Source: CAZNOG01 sp964574635 (lineage in GTDB: Bacteria > Bacteroidota > Bacteroidia > Flavobacteriales_D > Cryomorphaceae). From it: DNA of 49,505 nucleotides. The position numbers were made by a program, and so were the translations under genes. Below the pieces are notes generated by a model. The model was given only the letters and a program-made list of their open reading frames with translations, was not told where the DNA came from and ran no database searches. The stretch is taken from contig CAZNOG010000019.1 in NCBI GenBank assembly GCA_964574635.1, positions 1-49,505 on the forward strand. Reading direction: 5' to 3'. Positions 1 through 8,232 of this stretch are shown here, one piece after another. Numbering within the stretch: the first letter of the stretch is position 1; every line of letters starts with the position of its first letter.

Positions 1-669
1 CCGGCGTATTCCTTCAAATTTCATCTGGGCATTTCCCTTCCCATGATCATGACCTCCTTTATCCAGCTGATCAACGGGAAAGTGGATGTGATTATGCTCG
101 GGCATTTCTTGGATACCTACGAGGTGGGGGTTTTCGTGATGGCGCTGAAGCTCTCCGTGATCACCAACTTCGTGATCGGCGCTCTGAAGACCATCGCAAT
201 GCCGAAAATATCGGAATTGTTTTGGTCGGACAAACGGGTGGAACTCAACAACGTGGTGCAGTATTCCACGCGGCTGATTTTCGTGTATTCCTTTCCGGTA
301 TCGGTGGTGCTTTTGGTTTTTCCGGAATTCGTACTCAGTTTGTTCGATGAAGATTTCGCCGTAGGGGCGTTGACGTTGCGCATCTTCGCCGTAACGCAAA
401 TGGTCAACGCATTTTCGGGCATGGTGGCGGTCTTCATGAACATGGCCGGGCATCAGAAGTTTTTCATGCGACTGGTACTGGTTTCCACCTTGGTGAATAT
501 CGCTCTGAACTTCTGGTTGATCCCCGTGATGGGAATCGAAGGTGCGGCCATCGGAACCATGGTCACCACCATAGGATGGAACTTAGTGGGGGTGTATTTT
601 ATCTATAAAAAGAACCGGATTATGACCTTCTACAACCCCTTCTACAAAATCAGGTCCCGGAAGGGTTGA
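1..669 (+). CDS. Polysaccharide flippase (Wzx/MATE-like), C-terminal part
   Basis: The reading frame is open from the first base, so the 5' end of this gene lies outside the window. About 222 C-terminal residues are visible, with several hydrophobic helices and the helix-loop pattern of polysaccharide flippases, for example 'LRIFAVTQMVNAFSGM' and a late 'GIEGAAIGTMVTTIGWNL' segment. Family members move lipid-linked oligosaccharide repeat units across the inner membrane. The neighbours (Wzy-like polymerase, sulfotransferases, glycosyltransferases, Wza/Wzc-like proteins) fit that role in a Wzx/Wzy-type pathway. The 3' end overlaps the 3' end of the convergent sulfotransferase gene by 20 bp. The assignment rests on helix pattern and context; which sugar unit it moves cannot be read from the sequence. 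Confidence 0.85.
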   Translation, partial: PAYSFKFHLGISLPMIMTSFIQLINGKVDVIMLGHFLDTYEVGVFVMALKLSVITNFVIGALKTIAMPKISELFWSDKRVELNNVVQYSTRLIFVYSFPVSVVLLVFPEFVLSLFDEDFAVGALTLRIFAVTQMVNAFSGMVAVFMNMAGHQKFFMRLVLVSTLVNIALNFWLIPVMGIEGAAIGTMVTTIGWNLVGVYFIYKKNRIMTFYNPFYKIRSRKG

Positions 670-1567
670 TCCAGTGATCGAGGTCTCGGTCGATGAGTTT
701 CGACAAGGTCTTCACGTCGTCTTGGTACAATTCGCGCAAGTAGTTTTTCATCTCGGGTGAGGGGCCTTCGGACTTCGTGAGGTTCTTGCTTTTGATGCCC
801 TTGCGGATCCGCTCCCGGCGTTCTTTGTTGAAAAAGGTGCGGAACACGGGACGCAGAACCATTTTCACGGGGTTTTCGTGGGTGATGAATTTTTGCAAAA
901 GGGCGCTCTTGGGTTTTCCGGAAGGGTTGTACGTTTTGGCGGTCGGCACGTCCATTGGTGTGACCCCGATGAATCGGGCGATGGATTTCATTGTGGCGCC
1001 GGCGTCTTGTTTCAAGTCGTCGTACAACCATACCCCCACGTGTTCGAAGGCTTCTTGATAGGCGCGTACTTGGGCGGCGTAAAACCCGAGTGCCAAGTGG
1101 TGCCACATGAAGTCCCACCCGGCGTTTTTGCGCTCTTTCTCCGCCCGCAACGATTCCTCGAAGGTGAGGTCTTCGAAGAGGTCTTTGGTAAAGTGTTGGT
1201 AGGATGAGTAGCATCGGTCCACGGGGTTGCGGAGGATCATGGCGATTCGAACGTCCTTTCCCAGCGTTTCCCGGATCAGTGGGATGCTCTCGCGGTGGTG
1301 GTACAAGTAGCCGGTACCGATCTCCCCGGTGGTTTTTCCCTTGTCGATGTCGGCGTATACTTTCAGGTACTCGTCACGAGTGAGGATCAAATCGGATAGG
1401 GGGCGCTGTTTCGGGTAGGGAAGGTGGTTGTCGACGAGTACGTCCTTCATGAAGTAGAACGTCTCCTTTACCGGAATGCTGACTTCGGGGTGCTGCCTCA
1501 GGTAGTGGTAGATGGAGGTCGTGCCGGCCTTGGCGGTTCCGACGAAGAGGAATTTCGGCAGATTCAT
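650..1567 (-). CDS. PAPS-dependent sulfotransferase (1 of 5)
   Basis: 305 residues, the usual size of a bacterial carbohydrate sulfotransferase. The 5'-phosphosulfate loop is GTAKAGTTS (residues 10-18), close to the N-terminus as the family requires. The 3'-phosphate binding motif is RNPVDRCYSSY (113-123). Such enzymes move sulfate from PAPS to a sugar hydroxyl and release PAP. The start at 1567 is preferred over an upstream ATG at 1594 because it overlaps the upstream gene's stop as ATGA and puts the P-loop at the normal distance. It forms a translationally coupled pair with the next sulfotransferase upstream. The acceptor sugar is unknown. Confidence 0.9.
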   Translation of the reverse strand: MNLPKFLFVGTAKAGTTSIYHYLRQHPEVSIPVKETFYFMKDVLVDNHLPYPKQRPLSDLILTRDEYLKVYADIDKGKTTGEIGTGYLYHHRESIPLIRETLGKDVRIAMILRNPVDRCYSSYQHFTKDLFEDLTFEESLRAEKERKNAGWDFMWHHLALGFYAAQVRAYQEAFEHVGVWLYDDLKQDAGATMKSIARFIGVTPMDVPTAKTYNPSGKPKSALLQKFITHENPVKMVLRPVFRTFFNKERRERIRKGIKSKNLTKSEGPSPEMKNYLRELYQDDVKTLSKLIDRDLDHWINPSGT

Positions 1568-2508
1568 TTCGACAAAGGCTTTGTGGCTTTCCAATGCGAC
1601 AGATCCCGGGAGATGGCCTTCTCGAGTTTTTCGATGTCCGCGGAGAAAAATTCCGTGAGCCGTTCCGCGATGGCTGCGTCCATGGGTTCTTTGGTCAGCA
1701 GTTTCGACATGAGCTTGTCCCGTCGGTCGAGGAGCTTTTTCTTGGTGGCTTCGGGCAGGAGGTTGACCGCGTTTTTCAACAGTTTATTCTTCCTCATCAA
1801 ATCGACGGCCAGGCGGCTTTTGGGGATCCCGCTCGGGTTGGCGCGGACGTCTTCGCCCACTTCCACAGGCTCCACGCCGAGGAAGGAGAATATTTCGTCG
1901 TAGACTTCGGGCGTCTTCAAGTCTTCGGTCAGTCGAACCATCACGTGGTCGAAGTTGCGGAGGAAGGTTTCCACGGCATCGGCATATAAGCTGTATCGGA
2001 GGTAGTCGAAGCCCCATCTCTTTTTCCTCCACTCCTCGATTCCTTCCTGAGAGATCGCCTCGGCGAAGGAACGCGTTTCGAATCCGTTTCTGACCAAGTA
2101 CGTGTAATGGGAATAAGCCCTCTGCACAGGATTGCGCAACAGGATGATGACTTTGACATCGCGGAGCTGGTCGCCGTACAAAGCCCTCATATTGGCCACG
2201 GTATCCGTCGCGGTGTAGAGGTAAGAAGTGGATGCGTCGCCGGTCAATTGGTCGGCCGAGGCATCGGCGTACAGCGGAAGGTAATCTTCCGTTTTCCAGA
2301 CGATGTGGTCTACAAATCCCGGGTCGCCGTACTCCGGTTTCTTCCCTCCGAAACTGAAATAAAAAGGTTCTTTCCGGTTTTTGGGAAAGAACAATCCGGG
2401 GTGGCGATCCAGATTCCGGTACAGCGTGGTGGTTCCGGATTTCGCCGCTCCGGGGATGATGAAGTCGGGCAACCGGAACTTAATGTTTTCAATGGTCGTA
2501 GTCAGCAT
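1564..2508 (-). CDS. PAPS-dependent sulfotransferase (2 of 5)
   Basis: 314 residues from the ATG at 2508. The open frame runs 70 codons further upstream, but that part has no family features and would overlap the divergent gene's upstream region. The P-loop is GAAKSGTTT (residues 20-28) and the 3'-phosphate motif is RNPVQRAYSHY (125-135). It is divergent from the sulfotransferase at 2600, with a 91-bp shared intergenic region, and is coupled by ATGA overlap to the sulfotransferase that follows. The low similarity among the five sulfotransferases outside these motifs suggests that each sulfates a different position or sugar; that is inference. Confidence 0.9.
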   Translation of the reverse strand: MLTTTIENIKFRLPDFIIPGAAKSGTTTLYRNLDRHPGLFFPKNRKEPFYFSFGGKKPEYGDPGFVDHIVWKTEDYLPLYADASADQLTGDASTSYLYTATDTVANMRALYGDQLRDVKVIILLRNPVQRAYSHYTYLVRNGFETRSFAEAISQEGIEEWRKKRWGFDYLRYSLYADAVETFLRNFDHVMVRLTEDLKTPEVYDEIFSFLGVEPVEVGEDVRANPSGIPKSRLAVDLMRKNKLLKNAVNLLPEATKKKLLDRRDKLMSKLLTKEPMDAAIAERLTEFFSADIEKLEKAISRDLSHWKATKPLSK

Positions 2509-2599
2509 ACACCGCGAAAGTCCGATAATATTCTCTATTTTCGAATACCTACCGGGAAAATTTGAACTTTTGCACTTTGAGCCTAACCGAACCTCGCAT

Positions 2600-3553
2600 A
2601 TGATCCTGAAGATCGAAGACCGGGAGTTGAATTTTCCCGATATCCTGATCCTGGGTGCAGCCAAGAGTGGCACCACTTCCTTGGCATTTTTCCTCAAGCA
2701 ACACCCCGACGTGTTCATGCCCCGAAAAGAACCGGGATTTTTCGCCTATCACGGCGTCGACTACGATTCCATCCCCTCGGGAATCCGCGACAGGCAAATC
2801 ACCGACTTGAAAGAGTACACGGACATGTACCGCAAAGCGGGGAGCGGCCGCAAAATCTGCGATGCCTCGGTGGCGCAATTCACGCGGCACCGGCAGACCA
2901 TCGAAAACATCCGAAAGTTTTACGGCGACCGCGCGGGGGAAGTACCGATGTTCGTCATTCTCAGGCAGCCGGTGGAACGCGCGTTCAGCCACTACCTCAT
3001 GTTCGTGAAAAACGAATTGGAGGAATTGCCCTTCGAAGAGGCGATCAAGCCCGAAAACGTCGCCGCCCGCATCGACAAGCAGCTGGGGTACGATTACCTC
3101 GGCGGCAGCATGTATGCCGAACGCGTACGTGAATTGAAGGAGGCGTTTCCTCACCTCACCGTGTACCTCACGTCTGATTTGCGAGGGGGAGACGATTTTC
3201 TGCGGGAGTTTTTGGAGCGGTGCGATTTGCGCACCGACGTTTCCATCGATACCAAAACACGACTCAATCCGAGCGGAATGCCCAAGAAAAAAGGGGTGAT
3301 CCGAACGCTGCACCGCCGCACCAAACTCAAAGAAATGATGAAGCGGGTGTTGCCCGACAAGGTCCAGTTTCGACTCACGGCCATGAAATCCTCTTTGTTG
3401 GAGAAAAGCGTAGAAAGGGTGAAAATCGACCCCGATCTGAAAGCCCGGCTCACCCGCGACGTGTTCGGGGAGGACATCGCGGAACTCGAAAAAATCATCG
3501 GTCGGGATTTGTCGTCTTGGAAATCGCCCTTGCCGGCGGAAATGAAAGTTTGA
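2600..3553 (+). CDS. PAPS-dependent sulfotransferase (3 of 5)
   Basis: 317 residues from the ATG at 2600. The frame is open further upstream, but that stretch is antisense to the divergent sulfotransferase and carries no motif. The P-loop is GAAKSGTTS (residues 19-27). The 3'-phosphate motif is RQPVERAFSHY (122-132), with Gln where the other copies have Asn. It is the first gene of a plus-strand operon running to 7805: sulfotransferase, Wzy-like polymerase, two more sulfotransferases and a WecG-type transferase. The next gene starts 4 bases after its stop. Confidence 0.9.
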   Translation: MILKIEDRELNFPDILILGAAKSGTTSLAFFLKQHPDVFMPRKEPGFFAYHGVDYDSIPSGIRDRQITDLKEYTDMYRKAGSGRKICDASVAQFTRHRQTIENIRKFYGDRAGEVPMFVILRQPVERAFSHYLMFVKNELEELPFEEAIKPENVAARIDKQLGYDYLGGSMYAERVRELKEAFPHLTVYLTSDLRGGDDFLREFLERCDLRTDVSIDTKTRLNPSGMPKKKGVIRTLHRRTKLKEMMKRVLPDKVQFRLTAMKSSLLEKSVERVKIDPDLKARLTRDVFGEDIAELEKIIGRDLSSWKSPLPAEMKV

Positions 3554-3557
3554 AGAA

Positions 3558-4877
3558 GTGAGTTACGTGACTACCGGACGACGCAGCCTTTTGACTCCCG
3601 CCGAAGCCCTTCTGAACAGAACCGTGGTTTGGTCGCTGTTCTTGTTTTTCAACCTCATGGTGACCTTCCGTGTGTTGTTGGCGAGCTTCTTCTTTGAAAT
3701 CGAATTGATGGTGGAAACCGCGTACGCCGGCATTCTGTTGGTGTATTTGGTGTACCGACTTGCGACTCGGGCCCTGGCGGGGAATCTGCGATTCAATTCC
3801 TTCGAGATATACATGGGTTTGCTGTTCCTGTTGCCCATCATCGCGGCGATCGGAGCGCAGAGAGTGTTCGGTCAGCCCCTGTTCTACGGCATGGGAGCTT
3901 CCCGCGATTTTTACCTTCTCTACGGTGGTCTGGTCGTGTACGATCTGTTGCGCCGAAATGCGGTATCCATCGAATTGGTGGAGCGCATGTTCGTGTTCAC
4001 GGCCTGGGCTACGCTGATCTTCTACTACGCCGTATCGCTGCTGATCGACCCCGGGCAGTACAAAGAAACCGGCTTGGCGGGCTCCAACCCCGAAAAAGGC
4101 GGGGAGGTATACTACCGATTCAACATGGCCTTCATGTTTTTCGGTTCCATCTACTACATCGTCAAGGGGTTTTACCAAAAGAAATACCACTTCTTCGGGT
4201 ACGCCGCCCTCTTCCTGTTCTACATCTTTTTCATGCGGTTAGACCGCACGTCCATGGCCGTGGTGATCGCCGCCATTACGATGTTTTTCCTCACCGGATT
4301 GCACCCTAAGCGGCAGGTTTTGTGGTTGGGATTCGTGGTTCTGGTGCTCGCCGCCGGAGGGTTGGCGGCCTTCATCTTCTTCCCCACGGAGGTGCAGCAG
4401 TATCAAGCCATGTTCAGAGAGGCCATGGAACTCGCCGGCTTCGCTCAACCCATCGCCGGGGATGAAACCATCCGGGTATACGAAATGAACGTCGCCTTGG
4501 AGCAAATTGCACGCAGCCCGATTATCGGCAACGGAAGGCTCAGCAACAATTGGGTGGAAGGGGGCTACAACCGATTTTTCGGATTCTTCTACCCTTCCGA
4601 TATCGGGGTGCCGGGACAAATTTTCATCTATGGATTCCCTGGAGCGATGATCCTCTACGCCCAATTCTTTTTCGCCTTGTGGTACGCCTCGCGGATCAAA
4701 ACCATCAAGCGAAACGTATTTTTGGTCACCATTAAGTTTTTTATGTTGACGCTGGGTCTCGACGCCCTCACCAACGGATATGTCACCATGTACGCCGCCC
4801 AATCGATCACCGCACTGGCGATCATCTACTTTTTCTTTCAAAAGGACAAAATTGCGCGACTCTCTTCCCGGGCTTAG
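3558..4877 (+). CDS. O-antigen/exopolysaccharide polymerase-like membrane protein (Wzy/O-antigen ligase type)
   Basis: 439 residues starting at GTG, 4 bases after the preceding stop. It is a polytopic inner-membrane protein with about ten hydrophobic segments and one large extracytoplasmic loop around residues 270-345 that contains 'RVYEMNVALEQIARSPIIGNG', the kind of loop seen in Wzy polymerases and O-antigen ligases. Members of this group join undecaprenyl-linked repeat units, or ligate polymer to an acceptor. The flippase, Wzc-like and Wza-like genes in the window favour the polymerase role. Sequence conservation is low in this family, so the call depends on topology and neighbours. Confidence 0.75.
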   Translation: MSYVTTGRRSLLTPAEALLNRTVVWSLFLFFNLMVTFRVLLASFFFEIELMVETAYAGILLVYLVYRLATRALAGNLRFNSFEIYMGLLFLLPIIAAIGAQRVFGQPLFYGMGASRDFYLLYGGLVVYDLLRRNAVSIELVERMFVFTAWATLIFYYAVSLLIDPGQYKETGLAGSNPEKGGEVYYRFNMAFMFFGSIYYIVKGFYQKKYHFFGYAALFLFYIFFMRLDRTSMAVVIAAITMFFLTGLHPKRQVLWLGFVVLVLAAGGLAAFIFFPTEVQQYQAMFREAMELAGFAQPIAGDETIRVYEMNVALEQIARSPIIGNGRLSNNWVEGGYNRFFGFFYPSDIGVPGQIFIYGFPGAMILYAQFFFALWYASRIKTIKRNVFLVTIKFFMLTLGLDALTNGYVTMYAAQSITALAIIYFFFQKDKIARLSSRA

Positions 4878-5006
4878 ACAGAAAAGCGGAATGGACGAAT
4901 GCAGGAGATTCCTCCCGTCCTTTGCTCATCGCGATGCACGATCGCGGGCGATGCGCATCCGCATTTCACCGAGGTATTGCACGGACATGGAAAAGAACCA
5001 AGGATC

Positions 5007-5990
5007 ATGAACCACACACCAAAACCCAACTTCTTCGTCATCGGCGTAGTGAAAGGTGGAACCACTTCCCTCTACCACTACCTGCTCCAACATCCCGACA
5101 TCTACCTCCCCCCGATCAAGGAGACGAACCACTTCGCCGCAAAAGACATCCGTGAATCGGATTTCCTGCCCGAATACGCCATGGATGTCAAAATCGACTT
5201 GGATGCGTACATCCGTTCGGGCATGAAGCGCCAGGTGCACATCGCCCACGTCAACGACAGAAACCAATACGAGAAGCTGTTTTCGAAGGTGAAAGATGAA
5301 TCGGCCATAGGCGAAATCAGCAATTGCTACATGATCTGCCCCTCGGCGGCTCGTGAAATCCACGACTACGCACCCGGCGCCAAAATCATGGTGGTACTTC
5401 GCAACCCCATTCACCGCGCGTGGTCGCAGTACCTCATGAACCTCCGCGAGGCCAAAGACGGCGACGGAGGCTTCATCGCCGCGTTGGAGGCGGATCGGGA
5501 CCGGACCAAAACCGGTTGGGGGGTTAACCACCAATACTTGGAACTGGGCCGGTACGCCTCTCAACTGAAGAGGTACTTCGACCTGTTCGGCCGAGAAAAC
5601 GTACTGGTGATGTTCTACGAAGAATACAGGCAATCACCGGCGCAGGTCATGAAGGAAATCTGCCGATTTCTCGGTGTGGACGACGGATTTGAGTTTGACT
5701 TTTCGGAAGAGAGCAACAAAGCCGGCATGCCGCGCAGCGTCGCCCTGAACAAAATGCTGGTCAAAAGCGGAGCCATCAAAGCGCTGAAGGGAATCACGCC
5801 AAAGAGCGTTCGAAAGAAATTCGCCCAAGCGTTGTACACCGACAAAAATCTGCCCCGCATCGCCGAAAACGAAAAGGCCTGGTTGGCGGAGTACTACTCC
5901 GAAGAGATGCGTGAACTGGAAAATCTGATCGGCGACGGCGTACCGCGGTGGTGGCCGGAATTCAAAACCTCGAACCATGAAATCCGATGA
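5007..5990 (+). CDS. PAPS-dependent sulfotransferase (4 of 5)
   Basis: 327 residues from the ATG at 5007, which has an AGGA ribosome-binding site five to six bases upstream. An earlier in-frame ATG (4899) would add 36 residues with no family match. The P-loop is GVVKGGTTS (residues 13-21) and the 3'-phosphate motif is RNPIHRAWSQY (131-141). A 129-bp spacer separates it from the polymerase gene, the longest gap inside this operon. Its 3' end overlaps the next sulfotransferase by 14 bp, implying coupled translation. Confidence 0.9.
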   Translation: MNHTPKPNFFVIGVVKGGTTSLYHYLLQHPDIYLPPIKETNHFAAKDIRESDFLPEYAMDVKIDLDAYIRSGMKRQVHIAHVNDRNQYEKLFSKVKDESAIGEISNCYMICPSAAREIHDYAPGAKIMVVLRNPIHRAWSQYLMNLREAKDGDGGFIAALEADRDRTKTGWGVNHQYLELGRYASQLKRYFDLFGRENVLVMFYEEYRQSPAQVMKEICRFLGVDDGFEFDFSEESNKAGMPRSVALNKMLVKSGAIKALKGITPKSVRKKFAQALYTDKNLPRIAENEKAWLAEYYSEEMRELENLIGDGVPRWWPEFKTSNHEIR

Positions 5991-7026
5991 ACTGACCTCC
6001 ACGGCGGAACCGGTATTTTTCATCACCGGAAATTCCCGCAGCGGCACCACCATGATGATGCGGATCATGAACAACCACTCCCTGATCCATTCCATCAACG
6101 AACCGCACTTTTTCGGCAAGATGTGGTCGCCGTCGGACGACGGAAAACCCATCGGGCGGCAGGAAGCCGGCGACCTTTTGGCCAAACTGTTTACCGGGCA
6201 GCGCGCTGGATTCTTCGAGCCCGTAGCCAAACACCGGTGGGAGTACGAGCCGGAAATCCGGGAATTGCTCGACCGATGGGAAGCGCAGGGATACACCCGT
6301 TTGGGGGTGTACACCGGATTCCTCTTCTATGAAACCCGCCGGGCGGGAATGACGCACCCGTGCGAAAAAACCCCGCAAAACGTGTTTTACCTCGACGAAA
6401 TCCTGCGCTTTTATCCCGCCGCCAAAATCGTGAACATGATTCGCGACCCACGCGCAACCATGCTCTCCCAAAAGAGGAAGTGGAAGCGACGAAAGTACGG
6501 TGCGGACTTTCTCACCACGAGAGAAATCATCCGATTGAAAATAAACTACCACCCGCTCACCATAAGCCGCTTGTGGAAGTCGGCCATCGGTGCAGTGCGC
6601 CCTTTCGAAAACCATCCCCGCGTCATGAACGTCCAATTCGAAAAGCTCGTTTCCGCACCCGAAAAGGTCATGGCGGAGGTGTGCGGATTTTTGGGCGTGG
6701 AATTCGAACCCGACATGTTGTTGGTGCCCCACGCCGGCTCGTCGAGCGAAGCGGACCAAAACGACAAGCTGGGCATCCGAAAGCCCAAACCCAAATCGTG
6801 GACCGAGAAAGGGCTTACCCACTCGGAAATCAGAATTTGCCAACGTATTTGCGGTGAATACATGGACAAATACGGCTACGAAAAAGTGAAAACCAACCCG
6901 TGGGCTCCGGCCGTGTTGTGGCAGTATTTCATCTTCCCGTTCAAAATCATGCTCGCCCTGCTCGTCAACCTCAACCGCATGCGCAGTATTGGTGATACCA
7001 TAAAAAGAAGACTTCTCGCCGAATGA
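5977..7026 (+). CDS. Sulfotransferase family protein (5 of 5, divergent)
   Basis: 349 residues. The P-loop is GNSRSGTTM (residues 18-26), followed by an NEPHFF segment. The second motif is RDPRATMLSQ (156-165) rather than the RNPxxRxxSxY of the other four copies, so it belongs to a different sulfotransferase subgroup. The C-terminus carries a hydrophobic stretch (about residues 308-330) that might associate with the membrane. It overlaps the previous gene by 14 bp and the next by ATGA. A PAPS-dependent role in the same polymer is likely but less certain than for the other copies. Confidence 0.85.
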   Translation: MKSDELTSTAEPVFFITGNSRSGTTMMMRIMNNHSLIHSINEPHFFGKMWSPSDDGKPIGRQEAGDLLAKLFTGQRAGFFEPVAKHRWEYEPEIRELLDRWEAQGYTRLGVYTGFLFYETRRAGMTHPCEKTPQNVFYLDEILRFYPAAKIVNMIRDPRATMLSQKRKWKRRKYGADFLTTREIIRLKINYHPLTISRLWKSAIGAVRPFENHPRVMNVQFEKLVSAPEKVMAEVCGFLGVEFEPDMLLVPHAGSSSEADQNDKLGIRKPKPKSWTEKGLTHSEIRICQRICGEYMDKYGYEKVKTNPWAPAVLWQYFIFPFKIMLALLVNLNRMRSIGDTIKRRLLAE

Positions 7027-7805
7027 TACGACGCGTTCATTTGTTCGATTTCGATTTTTACGCCGCCGATTCCCTTCAGGAAATCGTCGAAGACGTGGTG
7101 TCAAAATCGGGTACCGAAGGTGGAAAGCTCCCCCTCATGGTCACGCCAAACGTAGACCAGCTGGTCAATTTGGAGAAAAAGCGGTACGCCGGCTTGCGCA
7201 AATCATTGGAAAATGCGCAGTGGATTTTGCCCGACGGCCAGCCCTTGGTCACCATGAGCAAAATGTTGTTGGGCCGGGAAAAAGGCATTCCCATACGGCT
7301 CACGGGCAGCGATTTTTTTCCGCTTATCTGGAGGCGTCTCCGCGACGATCGGGAGCCCGTGGCCATCGTATTGCCCAAGGCGGAACTCGGCGAACGCCTG
7401 CGCGTGGAAAACCCCGAAACGGTGTACTACGCCCCTCCGTTTTTCAAACTCGACGACCGAGAAGCCTTCGAGGAAGTGGTCCAAGCCTCCGCCGCCATGT
7501 TCGAAACCGGCCGCATACGATACCTGTTCATCGGGCTGAGCTTCCCCAAACAAGAGCACCTGGCCCTGCGCCTGTTTGAAGTGCTCGCCGAACGCGGCAT
7601 CGACTTGCCCAAAACGTTCCTGCTCGGCGCGTCATTCGAGTTTTATCTCGGCACCAAAAAACGCGCGCCCATGTTTTACCAAAAAATGGGCATCGAATTC
7701 GTGCACCGCGTCATCACCGAGCCCCGCCGCATGGTAAAACGCTACCTCATCGACGACCTCGCCTTCATCCCCATCGCCATCCGCGAAATGCGCAAAAAGC
7801 GATAA
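7023..7805 (+). CDS. WecG/TagA/CpsF family glycosyltransferase
   Basis: 260 residues. Family signatures are the N-terminal 'TPNVDQLVNLEKK' segment, 'ILPDGQPLV' and the C-terminal 'FIGLSFPKQEHL'. Members (GT26) transfer an N-acetylmannosamine or related sugar to a lipid-linked GlcNAc, an early step of repeat-unit assembly, as a cytoplasmic or membrane-associated enzyme. The start overlaps the previous stop as ATGA, so it is translationally coupled and closes the plus-strand operon. The C-terminal arginine-rich tail (RRMVKRYLIDD) resembles the membrane-associating end known in TagA. Donor and acceptor in this organism are unknown. Confidence 0.9.
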   Translation: MIRRVHLFDFDFYAADSLQEIVEDVVSKSGTEGGKLPLMVTPNVDQLVNLEKKRYAGLRKSLENAQWILPDGQPLVTMSKMLLGREKGIPIRLTGSDFFPLIWRRLRDDREPVAIVLPKAELGERLRVENPETVYYAPPFFKLDDREAFEEVVQASAAMFETGRIRYLFIGLSFPKQEHLALRLFEVLAERGIDLPKTFLLGASFEFYLGTKKRAPMFYQKMGIEFVHRVITEPRRMVKRYLIDDLAFIPIAIREMRKKR

Positions 7806-7840
7806 GGCTCCCCGAGCACACGCCGAAAAAGCGCGGGGGT

Positions 7841-7862
7841 GTTTTGGGTTTTTGTGGGCGTG
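7841..7862 (+). repeat. Dispersed intergenic motif, copy 1
   Basis: Reads GTTTTGGGTTTTTGTGGGCG followed by TG. Preceded by GT, it matches the reverse complement of the copy at 18087-18109 at 21 of 23 positions, and it shares the TTTTTGTGGG core with the copies at 36002, 41643 and 44821. Confidence 0.55.
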
Positions 7863-7993
7863 GCTCCCGCCTCCCTATCCACGGTAAATCGTCGAGCTTT
7901 GTTTTTGCCGGGACGATGCACGGAAATTCCGCCGGGAAAGGATTGTGTACGATGCGACGCACCTTTTCGAAGTGGAGCTCGCATGAGGGCGAA

Positions 7994-8107
7994 CATCGGT
8001 ATCCTTTTTTATCGTACGCGGTAGATCGATGGAGGCGGATCGGGGCGATCTTGTGAGCCCCCGTACCGCCCCATCGAACCCGCGTACGAAAAAAAGATAG
8101 AGATGGA
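7994..8107. repeat. Long imperfect palindrome (~114 bp)
   Basis: The left arm contains CATCggTATC, a T run, ATCGTACGCGG, GATCGATGG, GGCGG and GGGG. The right arm contains their complements in reverse order: CCCC, CCGCC, CCATCGA, CCGCGTACGA, an A run, GATA and GATG. The centre is about 10-15 bases. The T run lies on the 5' side and the A run on the 3' side on both strands, so it is not a normal intrinsic terminator. It could be a REP- or MITE-like element. Confidence 0.65.
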
Positions 8108-8232
8108 AGACCGACCCCGGCCCGAAGGAATTTTTCCGCCGACGGGATTCGTTATCACAATTTAAGCACGACCGAACCGAGGGGAACTTCCGGCCGGGGG
8201 CATGCCCACCATATCGATACGAGGCTCAGTTT

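Larger units (their letters stand above)
7806..8232. other. Intergenic region between convergent operons
   Basis: 427 bp between the 3' ends of the WecG-type gene and the SGNH-like gene. No open frame here looks coding. It contains one copy of the dispersed GTTTTTGTGGGTG-like motif (7841-7862) and a long imperfect palindrome (7994-8107). No canonical hairpin with a T-tract was found for either operon. Confidence 0.7.
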
